Source: Chrysomallon squamiferum
Taxonomy: Eukaryota; Mollusca; Gastropoda; Neomphalida; Peltospiridae
Length of the DNA: 64,000 nt
Assembly (NCBI GenBank): GCA_012295275.1
Contig: CM022676.1
Location: forward strand, 15,772,551-15,836,550
Direction of reading: 5' to 3'
The notes under the pieces are model-generated. The model made no database searches. It was not told where the DNA came from and saw nothing but the letters and a program-made list of their open reading frames with translations. The first letter of the stretch is position 1; each line of letters opens with the position of its first letter. Shown piece after piece: positions 11,396 through 21,045 of the stretch. Position numbers and translations under genes: made by a program.

Positions 11396-13040
11396 GTAAG
11401 TTGAATCTAAACTAATTCCATGTAGTTGTTCTTCTTTTCTTCTTCTTCTGAAGCAAAAAGTTTTAGAAAATGTAGTTTTGTGTTAGTGTCAGTAGTAGTG
11501 GTCATTGTAATAGTAATAGAATAAGGGAGTGTAGTAGTCGTAATAGTAACAATAGTTAAAGTAACAGCAGTAATAGTTATACAGTTATGCTGTTACTGGT
11601 AATCATACAACTAGCGCTAGTAACACAAGTAGCAACAGCTGCAACTGTAGTAGTTGTAGTAAATGTGGAATATCTAAAACTAATAATTAAAATCACAATA
11701 ATGGCTATAACAGTGGTAAAAGAAGTAGTAGTAGTGATAGTAGTAATAGTAATAGTGGTAGTACTGGTAATAGTAGTAGTTGTAGTATTATTAGAAATAG
11801 ACGTAGTAGCTGTAGTAGTACTAGTAGCTGTAGTAGTGGTAGTAATAGAGTAGAAGAAGTGATAGAAGCAAAGGAAGAAGAAGAAGAAAAAGACGTGGTA
11901 GTAGCAGTAGTAATTATAGAAGTAAATATAGAATAAACCACTGATAATGATTTTATCAGAAATAACAGTGGAGGTTATAGTAGCAGAAGAACTGGTTTTA
12001 GTGTCTGGGTGAATACTATGTATTAGGAGGAGTATCATTAGTACTAGTAGTAGAAAAGGAGTAATAGTAAAAATAGTAGCATAATCAGCAGTGCTAGTAG
12101 TAGTACTCATAGAGGTAGTAATAATAATAATTAGTAGTGATAGAAGTATTACTAATCGCATTGGTAGTAATAGTAGTTGTAGTAACTGTAGTATCATTAT
12201 CAATCTAATACAGCTACGATTAGCGATAATAACAACTATAGTGACTAAACTAAATCTGAGAAGTTTTATTACAACAAAACCAACTCATTTAATTAATTAA
12301 TTGCAAATACAAATGAATGTTTTTTTTTCTATCAGTTCTAGGAGTAAAGTATGGATTACTGAACGTGATACCTGTACTAAAAGGTGAACTGATGTTTATG
12401 ATGTGTCGTGCACGCGAGTCACAGAATCTGAATTCTGATTTTGGGTTTGTACATAAAACACAAACTCATAACACTACAGTGTGTGACTGTGTACAGAGAG
12501 GAGACACGTGTAACTGTAACAGTATACAAAGTTACATTTGTAGATGTGCAGCACACACAAACAAAGCTAGCAGCGAGTACAAAGACTACACAGTTTACAA
12601 GCATCACACAACTGACAGGGAGACTGGAGTCTGGTTTTGTGGATCTGATCAACTTGATGTGTGGAGTGAACCAGAAATTTCAGTTATTTGTAAGAAAATA
12701 TTTATCATTACTGGAAAAAAACAAACAAAAAAAACAACAACAAACAAACAACAGCATCAAAAACAAAATAACAATTACTCACATAGAGAAGAATATGCAC
12801 ACAAAACAATAATTTAAGTAATATTATCTTACAGTTATAAAAAAGAACAACAACATTTGCTACATACATCTGTATGTACGTACACAAACAACACTTTTGT
12901 TATTGCTTTTCTTATTATTATTCTTATTACTATTTTGTTACTGTTCTTATTGCTATTAGTATTGCTGTTGGCGTTTCGTTGTCGTTGTTATTACTGTTAG
13001 CTTAGTAGTTGTTGGAGGTGTTATTATTATTAATATTATG

Positions 13041-13078
<38 letters not shown>

Positions 13079-15760
13079 TTTTCAGCTATAAATCCTGGTT
13101 TATCAGTGTATTCCTGGACGGCTGTCATCAATCAAACTTTCACATTTGTTTGTTCTGTTATCAGAAATATTTATAAAGAAGATATCACATTTAAACGAGG
13201 TGATGAGAACGTTTGTATATGTAGATATAAAACACAAACATGTGAAACAAACAGAGAGTCGACAGGTAACTACAGATGTAAGTTTGTACAAACAAGAAAG
13301 AAAACTTTACACACAGGTACACGTTATCTAACCACTTACGGTTTGACTGTATCTTCATTTTCTGTCAACGACTATAAGTCATGGACATGTAGCACTGAAA
13401 AAAGTAACAGTAACTCCATTACACCAACACGTGAGTATTTATTATTATTATTATTATTATTATTTTAAATGGAGACTAAGTAGCCAATTTTAAGATATTT
13501 GTCCACATCATAGCTGTTGATAATAATGATGCAGTGAACAGTGTTCCACTTTAGGCATACTTAATAATCACATAATCACCTGACTTCGGGTCTTTGTCCT
13601 GAAATAGAACATATGCATCATAATGAGACTTCTGTCTGTCTTCTGTTCTTTCTTTACACGCATTCTTCTTATATCAGATACAGCACTTAATATATACTCA
13701 GAAGAAAAGTAATACTAGTAATCAATTATCTATTAATGAACACTGATTTCAGTGTTGTATTTTTATTGTTTTCAAATGCAGCGAGGGACAACGAGCCACC
13801 TTCCTATTGGATCCCATAGACATTTCACATTGTTCCCTCCATCACTTTCATTATGTTAGCACAGTGCACCATAGAACATAATGGCTGATCCACTACAACT
13901 GCATTTAGCAGTCAAACAAATACTAAATTAAATAAAAAAATTAATAGTAGAATAGTAGTAGTTACAGTAAATGCAATAGATGTTGTCATCGTGGTGCTTA
14001 CTATATGTATGTACACATGTATGTACGTATATGTATTTTTCAGAGTTACGAACACAGGCTAGTAAGATTAACGTAACAGAGGCATCAACAACAACAACAA
14101 CGTCGACTCTGTTAGATACAACTGGCTCAAGAAGTAATGTATCTACCTAATTTATTTATGTATCTTTCTCTGTGTATATTAAACATATACGACCACAAAT
14201 ACAAAAGACAAATGTACGTACCACTTCCATAACAGATTCGGTATCTTTACTACTAAAAGTATACCTTTTCAATAGAGAACTGTCAACTAGAGTTTTCTGT
14301 GTTCAGAAATAACAACAAACAAATTGTGTATTAATTATTAGTTAACATGTTCAGGTCGGATCATCTGTGGTATCAGTAAATCTAGACAATCAGCACTAAA
14401 TGGAAGCGATTAGTGCATTAATTATAAGTTAACCTTTTAATTAAAAATAAAAATAAGCATGATTGTTGGTATTAAGGTTTGGAAAATAACAAAAAATCTT
14501 TACTAATGTGATACTAAGAACACGATGATGCTACTTGTGATATTTTCATTTGGCACAATTTGTTTTTGACAAATTACTGTTAACACTGAAAGAAGGAATA
14601 CGGACAATTGCTCACTAACAGCTGATGATTTTTCTTCTTCTTCAATAACATTTTATTTTAGGTTGTGGTATGTGTGTGTAGATGGTTCAGTTGTTGTGCG
14701 AATCTCATAAATAAATATCAAAATAAACAAGTTAAAATTACTTCTAAATCAACTATGGAAACAAAAATATATAATATTGATAATTAAGTGATTTGTGTAA
14801 TTAACATAACTTTAAAGATGTGCCTTTAGAAATTTTATTAATAAAAAATCTAAACTAATACACACAAAGAGGCATACATATACACAGACACGCACACATA
14901 GACACAGATGGATATAATAAATACAGACTTCACTGGTTACCAGCATTACATTGTACAAATTAGCAGATGGTATTACACATAGACTTCGACACGGTACATC
15001 GATTACAAAGGAAAAGTCTGCTTTGGGGTTTTGCAGTTTAACACACATTCAAATCACAGACTTTGGAATCTATCAAGTTCTAGATTCAAATTGATCTACT
15101 CGGAAAAATCTTGTGAATAATTTCATAGTTTTCCTTTGCATTTGTCTATTAATTTGACCTTTCAATCACTTTTTGGTTGTTCTTGTTCATTATCTTGTTC
15201 TTTTTTGCCTTCTTGTTTTCAAATGTATAGTTTCGTTATATTTCTGATATCATCATGTTTTTCAACGTCAGCTGACCTGACTCTCTTTTTGCCTACAAGG
15301 TCCACCGAGCATTCCTTCCAATGTGAATGTACAGAAATTCTGCTCTTCCTCCATCTCAGTGTCTTGGACAGAGGAATTTAACGGCGGCTTCATGCAAACA
15401 TTCATTGTACAGTACAGAGAAAGCACGTCAACACACTGGAACAACGTCACAGAGAAATTTCTAGAACGAGGTCTACATACAAACCATACAACAGTGATAG
15501 CGCCTCTGAAATCAGACACGAAGTATTTTGTGAGAATTTTGGCTTATAACAAATACGGAGTTAAAGATTTTACAGAAGAGACGGATATTGTAACAGCAGG
15601 TACATATATTAATAACAAGGTAAAAGGTATGTTAGTACAGTTGTGCGTCATATGATCTTATTTGCTTTCAGTCTTGTTAGACTTTTTTTTTCTTTACCAG
15701 AAACGTTTGTGAATCGCCACTTATTTTACGTTATCTTCTACATTTGAAACAAATTTAAAT

Positions 15761-15826
<66 letters not shown>

Positions 15827-17749
15827 GTATATAATGGAGAGACTCCAATATTAATAATACAGCTTTATTCTGTTTATTTTTTTATTTTTTTTATTTTTAT
15901 TTGTATTTTTGTTGCCTAAACCGGTATACGATTTGTATTTGTATCTAACTGGAAACACCTTTTTATTTTCTTGGCAGCCGTTTACACACTGTAAACGAAT
16001 TGTTTTTAACAACTTTAAGACTCAGATCATCAAAGTTGGGCTAACCCCCACAGCAATTCCACTCAGTGACTGAATTATTCATTAGGGGAAAATACGGCTG
16101 TTATTTTCAATTTTTCCTTCTGTTTGGATGTTCTTGGTGTTGCTTTCTGTTTCTTTTTTCTTTCTTTTTTGTTTTTGCATGTTTGCTGTTGTTTTTTCTG
16201 TGTTTTTCTTTTTCTTTTTTTTTCTCTGGAAGATTCAAGCATGTTGCATCAATGTCTTCCTCCAGAGAACTCAGTTTTATTTTTCTTGGAATAATTAAAT
16301 GTCTGAGGCTCAGTTGATCCTTTTCCTCAGCTCTCCATGTAGCACATTCACGTTATTACATTTACTTTGTTTCATTTTTGCATGCTTTGGTTTCATCGTT
16401 TAACTGGCCAGAGAGGACAAAAGTCACCTTCCGAATGTAGAGTTGAACAAGTCACTGACCTGATATCAGTGTATTCATTGGAATGAGTTCTTTGTTCTAT
16501 CGAATGTTAAATCTCTTCACTGATGTTACATCTTAAGGAGACAAATTATAAAGGACTTCGTTATTATCAAGTCCAGCCAAATCTCGAGATTTTACCATTC
16601 TCTTGGTAGAATTAAGGGAAGAATTCGCTGTGAATGTGATGTTCTCGTTACACAGAACATTTGCTTTTAGAAAGCATTTGACATGTTTTTAAATCAAGCA
16701 TTCGACTCACAAAATACGTTCCTCATTTTCTTTTACCGTCTTCGGACATCCTGCCTGTCCAGCAATTCGCTTCTGAATTGTAAAACTGATAAGGAAGAAT
16801 AGTGGAAGGTGCAGTCATGTAGGTTTTTGTTTTAATTATTATTAAATTTTGTTCACGGATTCGTACTGTTAGACGATAGTGAATCAGAAAGTTCGATGTC
16901 GACTTTTTAAGGGTCCAATCAAAAACTGTATTTTGGTTTCTTTTGGACCTCTATTTGGTTCTATATAATTCACCAGCCACCAACTCGAACAAGGGACTGT
17001 TGCGCGTAACCTCCTGTGAGACATGACAAGGAAACATGTTTGATATACTTGTAGAAAATACATTGAATGAACCTTTTAACCCTAGCCACCGCACCGAGAA
17101 CAGCATACATAGGAACTCTGTACAAAAGTGATGTATTGTTAATTACTTGGTTGCAGACATTAACCATGAAGAAATAAGGTGACTCACACAAATGTTCACC
17201 CTTGCACCACTTTTCTGGTTCCTTTATTTTTGTTCCTTCCATTTTTCTGTCATATTTTGTAAGCTTTATTTCTGTGTATTTACTGTGGCATAATATGTAC
17301 CCATTTAGTCTGTATTTTCTTTCAGTGTACACGTCTCAAATTCTAATACTTTTTTGTAGTATATCTGTATTCAGTTTAACAAGTGTTGTTTCAGATGAGG
17401 TATGCAACGAAAATATGATAGCAGTGGTTGTTGGATCTGGATCAGGGACACTCGTCTTAACTCTTCTTGTTATTGGAATTATTTTCATATGTCGCAGACT
17501 GAAAAAAGGTTCATACTTTTGTTTCTTTGTTGTGTTATTTGTACTGTGCGAACGTGCATTTGAGTGCATCTTCTTCTGTGTGTATATGTGGCTGTGCTTA
17601 TGTACATGTATGTGTGTGTGTGTGTGTGAGAGAGAGAAAGAGAGAGAGTGATGAGTATCAGTAATACAATTTGAAAGAAAAAATAAATACATTTTGTAAG
17701 AAGAGAAAGTATAATAATTATATGTAATTTCAGAATTATCATCTTCATC

Positions 17750-17818
<69 letters not shown>

Positions 17819-18976
17819 TTTAATATTATAAAATAAAAGATATTTTTTCAATTATTTTATTAAATATAACAAATATTGTGATAATTTTACCAGATGACTT
17901 CATCTGTATTATGCTTTTGTGGAAACCATTTTTACTTTTAGGAACTTTACTAGCAATAAATTAGAATTCTAATTTTTTGTTTTTATTATTATTATTTTTT
18001 TATTATTTGTTTTTAGTTTACACCTGCAATTTTCATTTAAATCTTGTTTTTCAGGAAATGGAAAAGACAAACATGAGTATGAAAAAAGGTAATGTTAACT
18101 GACAGTACAGGTGAATACAGTTTAAATTGTTTGGTAGCTGAGTTGATGCATATATGTCCTCCTTCACAGCAGTGATTACACATTTCAGTCGTTTCACGAG
18201 TATATTTTTTATGCACATGAAAGGTTAAGAGTCTCCTGATAAAACATCCTATCCCGTATCAATGTAGATGACATTCTAACGTCCACAATTGAGAGGTTCA
18301 ATGATCGGTGAATCTCTAAATGTAAGCAGTTCCCGATTGATGTCCGAAATATTTCTGTGTTAACCTCTGGTTTGTTGACGATTAAGGGTGAGATGACATT
18401 TCTCTGGTCAAGGGAACACTAGGCCGTCGTGGTCAGTTGTGGTAACGAAATTTTGCACTGTTTTCAATGTATCTTAAATGTACTGATTCATTAATACATC
18501 TTTATCCGAAGTGAGAAAGAGATTGACAGATCCAAAATGTGTTACACTAGATTCCGTGATAACGATATTCTCTATTGGTGATCTACTAATAGGGAATCTT
18601 TAGGATATGATGTTTGCTACTTTCAAACTCGAAGTTTGAGCACCGAGTTTCCTTTAAGAGAGAGACCGAAGAGATGCATCACTAGCTAGATCCTGGTTTT
18701 CTATTTAGATAACTCGTCTGACTTGCAGTTGAATCCAGTATCTATAAACGTCACTGTCAAATTTCTCTATTAAGTTTTCCTATCTTTCTACCAAAGACTA
18801 AGTGTATTCTTTGTGTGTCTGTGTACGATGTCTGTCTTTATGATATCCATATATGCTCTCTATTTTGTGTATTTTATGTTATCATCCAACAATCCACAAT
18901 TAGATTGTTCGGTAATTTCTTTTTAATTAACTTCAAAGTTCATTTCCTATAATATTTTTACTAATATATATATCTA

Positions 18977-19009
<33 letters not shown>

Positions 19010-19849
19010 CATTTGTTAATTGTAAGAAGGCTTTATGTAAATTTTGTTATTAAAATTGAAAAATGAATTCACGTAGACATTTTGTCTGTTTTAAATCACA
19101 GATCTGATCCAGAACCGCAGTCTCCAACATACGAAAATCTTCCTTCTGAACCGGGTAGGTGCAACATTTTCTTAATAGCTATTTGAATACGCCTTACTTT
19201 ACTAAACAGTTTTCAGTTCTGAAAGTTCAGTATATATTAAGACTTCTGGAAAGGCAATCAGGAAAAAATGAAGGAATGTACACAAGGAAGTAAAAAATGA
19301 ACAAGTAAAGAAGGGGCCTGAAATAGAAGACTGAACAAATATTATAAAATAGTAATGACATAAAATGTTGTCGTTTATATATTGGGCTAAAAACGTCTAA
19401 GGTTATTTTGTATTACATGATTAATTAATATAACTAATTTGTATTATCTCTTCAGTTATGCTAGTATAAAATTTAGCATCTTTCTATGATAAATACAGAT
19501 TGTTGTAAATTAATATTTTGCAGTGTGATATGTTTTATCAGCGCCTTAGATTAGTATTTGTCTTTCAAGTTGTAAATAGCAACCTAGTGATGCTACTCTG
19601 TCACTTTTCATATTTTCTCTTTTTAATTCTCTGTACATTTTATTATTTATGGTTTATCAATGCAGTTTTGTTTGTCTGTTTCTTCTACGTTTAACTACTA
19701 ATGTATGGATGATTATTTCTGAAAGGTAACATACATGTTTATACATGTTTTATTATTTCTGTGTAGGTAACAACGTAGAACGAAGTGGGTCATCTGAACA
19801 GCATCCGTATGAAGTATTTGGAGTCGATGATAATGGACAAACAGATTAA
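11329..19849 (+). CDS. Ig-Ig-FN3 type I membrane receptor (complete, 9 exons)
   Basis: Nine exons join without a frame break into 1440 nt (479 codons plus stop): 11329-11395, 12336-12689, 13086-13430, 14044-14133, 15300-15599, 17395-17508, 18055-18088, 19102-19154, 19767-19849. They encode a signal peptide, two Cys-containing Ig-like domains, a Thr-rich stalk, an FN3 domain, one transmembrane helix and a tail of about 60 residues with three tyrosine motifs. No kinase or phosphatase domain follows; the frame ends in TAA. The protein is predicted to sit in the plasma membrane and signal through recruited SH2 proteins. The ligand is unknown. The 3' part (from 15300) is paralogous to the 3' part of the SRCR gene at 53399-58494. 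An ATTAAA at 20148-20153 is a possible poly(A) signal. Recognition or immune receptor is the best guess; an adhesion role is possible. Confidence 0.8.
11465..12210. repeat. Degenerate GTA/ATA trinucleotide tract in intron 1
   Basis: About 750 bp of GTA, ATA and related triplets (GTAGTAGT, AATAGTAA) with many substitutions fills most of the intron between the signal-peptide and first Ig exons. The long Thr/Ser- and Val-rich reading frames on both strands are products of this triplet composition, not genes. Confidence 0.85.
12336..12689 (+). CDS. Exon 2: Ig-like domain 1
   Basis: A 354-nt phase 1-1 exon after TATCAG, ending ATTT|GTAAG. It begins VLGVKYGLLNVIPVLKG; cysteines occur at MMCRA, in a cluster VCDC...TCNCN...YICRC, and at GVWFCGS, the last resembling the F-strand cysteine motif of Ig V-like folds. 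The Cys-rich middle is unusual for a plain Ig domain and could mean extra disulfides. There is no paralogue of this exon in the SRCR gene. The Ig assignment is from the spacing of the flanking cysteines, strand-like pattern and single-exon phase 1-1 structure, not from a search. Confidence 0.6.
13086..13430 (+). CDS. Exon 3: Ig-like domain 2
   Basis: A 345-nt phase 1-1 exon. It has TFTFVCSV (B-strand-like cysteine), a CICRYK/TC pair in the middle, STGNYRCKF, and LTVSSFSVNDYKSWTCST near the end, which matches the pre-F-strand pattern and F-strand cysteine of Ig folds. An (ATT)n tract ends six bases before the exon, and another begins just after the donor GTGAG. The last 45 bp have a decayed match at 61853-61892, so this exon once had another copy downstream. 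Confidence 0.65.
13431..14043. other. Intron 3
   Basis: A short (ATT)n tract follows the donor. The part 13490-13910 is less AT-rich than its surroundings and has no open frame or paralogous match that I can see; an old transposon fragment is possible but unproven. GTA-type triplets lie near 13950. Confidence 0.5.
14044..14133 (+). CDS. Exon 4: Thr/Ser-rich stalk
   Basis: A 90-nt phase 1-1 exon: a first part QLRTQASKINVTEA, then STTTTTSTLLDTTGSR. It includes an NVT N-glycosylation sequon and a run of threonines suited to O-glycosylation, so it is read as an extended stalk between the Ig domains and FN3. No equivalent is seen in the SRCR gene. The acceptor CAG and donor AGAA|GTAATG are acceptable but not strong; total frame continuity supports it. 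Confidence 0.65.
15300..15599 (+). CDS. Exon 5: fibronectin type III domain
   Basis: A 300-nt phase 1-1 exon, SPPSIPSNVNVQKF onward. It has ISVSWTEEFNGG (B-strand Trp), FIVQYRE (C strand) and LKSDTKYFVRILAYNKYG (tyrosine corner and F strand), typical of FN3. It uses the acceptor CCTACAAG rather than CAG, as does the paralogue at 53399. By eye its first about 260 bp are nearly identical to that paralogue and the last 35 bp clearly diverged. Confidence 0.85.
15600..17394. other. Intron 5
   Basis: A (TA)n tract lies at about 15770-15825. The part 16010-17180 is less AT-rich and has no microsatellites; it has no paralogue in the corresponding intron of the SRCR gene, so it may be an inserted, decayed mobile element, but I recognise no transposase, reverse transcriptase or terminal repeats. 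A minus-strand open frame of about 120 codons at 16970-17332 has no recognisable domain. Confidence 0.5.
17395..17508 (+). CDS. Exon 6: transmembrane helix
   Basis: A 114-nt phase 1-1 exon. It starts DEVCNENM, passes through IAVVVGSGSGTLVLTLLVIG and then IIFIC, and ends CRRLKK, a single hydrophobic span followed by a positive stop-transfer cluster. This places the N terminus outside the cell. The donor is the weak AAAAAG|GTTCAT; the paralogue has the equally unusual CA|GTTCGT, so the site is conserved. GS/GSG repeats at the outer end are shared by both genes. Confidence 0.8.
17600..17820. repeat. (GT)n(GA)n and (ATT)n microsatellites in intron 6
   Basis: GTGTGT followed by GAGAGA at 17606-17650, then uninterrupted ATT at 17752-17815. 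The SRCR gene has shorter ATT/CAT tracts at the equivalent place (54860-54955). Confidence 0.9.
18055..18088 (+). CDS. Exon 7: juxtamembrane tail
   Basis: A 34-nt exon encoding GNGKDKHEYEK and ending in phase 2. It is recognised by its near-identical paralogue at 55127-55160 (NGKDEHVYET). It supplies the first tail tyrosine (HEYEKR), which has no hydrophobic residue at +3. Confidence 0.7.
18089..19101. other. Intron 7
   Basis: The segment 18170-18360 is homologous to 55230-55440 in the SRCR gene (shared CCCGATTGATGTCC), so the duplication includes introns. A (TA)n/(GATA)n tract lies at 18962-19010. At the equivalent tract of the SRCR gene (56030-56060) the paralogous intron carries an extra 1.6 kb with a Tc1 relic, which is absent here. 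Confidence 0.6.
19102..19154 (+). CDS. Exon 8: tail tyrosine motif YENL
   Basis: A 53-nt exon, RSDPEPQSPTYENLPSEPG. TYENLP holds a YxN pattern (Grb2-type SH2 site) and also fits YxxPhi. With proline at -2 it is not a canonical ITIM, unlike the paralogue (SIYENV). Confidence 0.75.
19767..19849 (+). CDS. Exon 9: tail end and stop
   Basis: An 83-nt exon after GTGTAG, ending with a third tyrosine in EQHPYEVFGVDDNGQTD and TAA at 19847-19849. The paralogue at 58412-58494 has EQHPYEVLDF at the same position, so the PYEV motif is conserved while the extreme C terminus is not. Confidence 0.75.
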
Positions 19850-21045
19850 AATATGTCTTTATAACTGTGTTTACTCAAAACTTCGAAACAATTTATTTTA
19901 TTACTTTTACTGTACATATATATATATACACTTACACATACGTACATACGTACGTACATACACAAATAATACATACATACATGCATACATATATATGTAT
20001 ATATATATATCTGTGTAGATACGTTCATTCATTCCTACATATACACATATACGTACAGACATACATAGGTTAAACATCTATTTGCAGGAAATGAAATTAT
20101 ATAACAATTATTCACTATTATTGATCTTTTATTAATCAAAAAAGCTAATTAAATATATATATGTTTTGCTTTTCATACAAAAACGTAGTTAGACAAATGT
20201 TTTCAAATGTGGTTTATTACTTGTATTGTGTTCAGTTCAAGACAATGTAATATACAGTGCATATTTATATAGTATTTTATATTCTGTAATTAGTGTTTTT
20301 CTTTCAATTAACTGATACTGTACAGCATATAATTTCGATAAATCTGTTTAGTAAAATTCTAGTTAATCTATGTCCATTAAAACTGAGAATGAACTACATC
20401 TAGTGAAACTGTTATTAATCTGTCTAGTAAATTGCAAAGGGTTGTGGCTATTTCATTGCGATTAAATTTTGTCCAGTAAAATTCTAATTAGTCTTTGTTT
20501 AGTAAAATTGTGAATAATATATGTCTAGTAAAACTATTATTAAACTATGCCTAGTAAGATTCTCATTAAAGTATGTCTAGTAAAATACTGATTAATTTGT
20601 TTCTGGTAGAAACAGCGTATGACATTTATGTTTTGTACAAACAAATATGTCAGATCTTTGACATGTTATCTAACTGATGACAATAATTTGTAATATCCAT
20701 GTGATACTAGAGCCCAGAGCAAGAATATTTAAAATGTCACTTAATTATTATCCACATAACACAAAAGAGACGAAAATACGTTTAGAGTCTTATTATTTGT
20801 TGTCATTACAAAATACAATCAAAATAATACTCAGAACATTATAACATATTTCTTTTCGTTACTTATAACAACACTTGTGTAATCGAATTTGTCACATTAA
20901 GTTGCCTTTAGCAGCAATATGTCCTAAGCATTTCCACAACAGTCAAATTCACAAGGTTTACTCCACTATTTATATCTATCGCAAGGCTATCGTATTCAAG
21001 TCGGTGGTATTTAAATATTACGTTACTGAGCGGACGCCAAAGAAA
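19850..21045. other. 3' UTR and 3' flank
   Basis: CATA-type simple repeats at 19915-20065 follow the stop. ATTAAA at 20148-20153 is conserved in the paralogous 3' flank (58696-58701) and is a candidate poly(A) signal. A degenerate minisatellite with units like TGTCTAGTAAAATTCTGATT covers about 20330-20610 and also occurs after the SRCR gene (58900-59065). The stretch near 20705 (ACTAGAGCCCAGAGCAAGAA) matches 59160. Confidence 0.65.

Noticed and set aside
11577-12203. Long minus-strand Thr/Ile/Ser-rich ORF (208 codons) and plus-strand Val-rich ORF
   Set aside because: Both are translations of the degenerate GTA/ATA triplet tract in an intron.
15268-15519. Minus-strand ORFs over the FN3 exons (also 53367-53618)
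   Set aside because: They are antisense shadows of the FN3 exons; conservation follows the plus-strand frame.
16970-17332. Minus-strand ORF of 120 codons in intron 5
   Set aside because: No recognised domain and no paralogue; noted as part of an unclassified block rather than as a gene.
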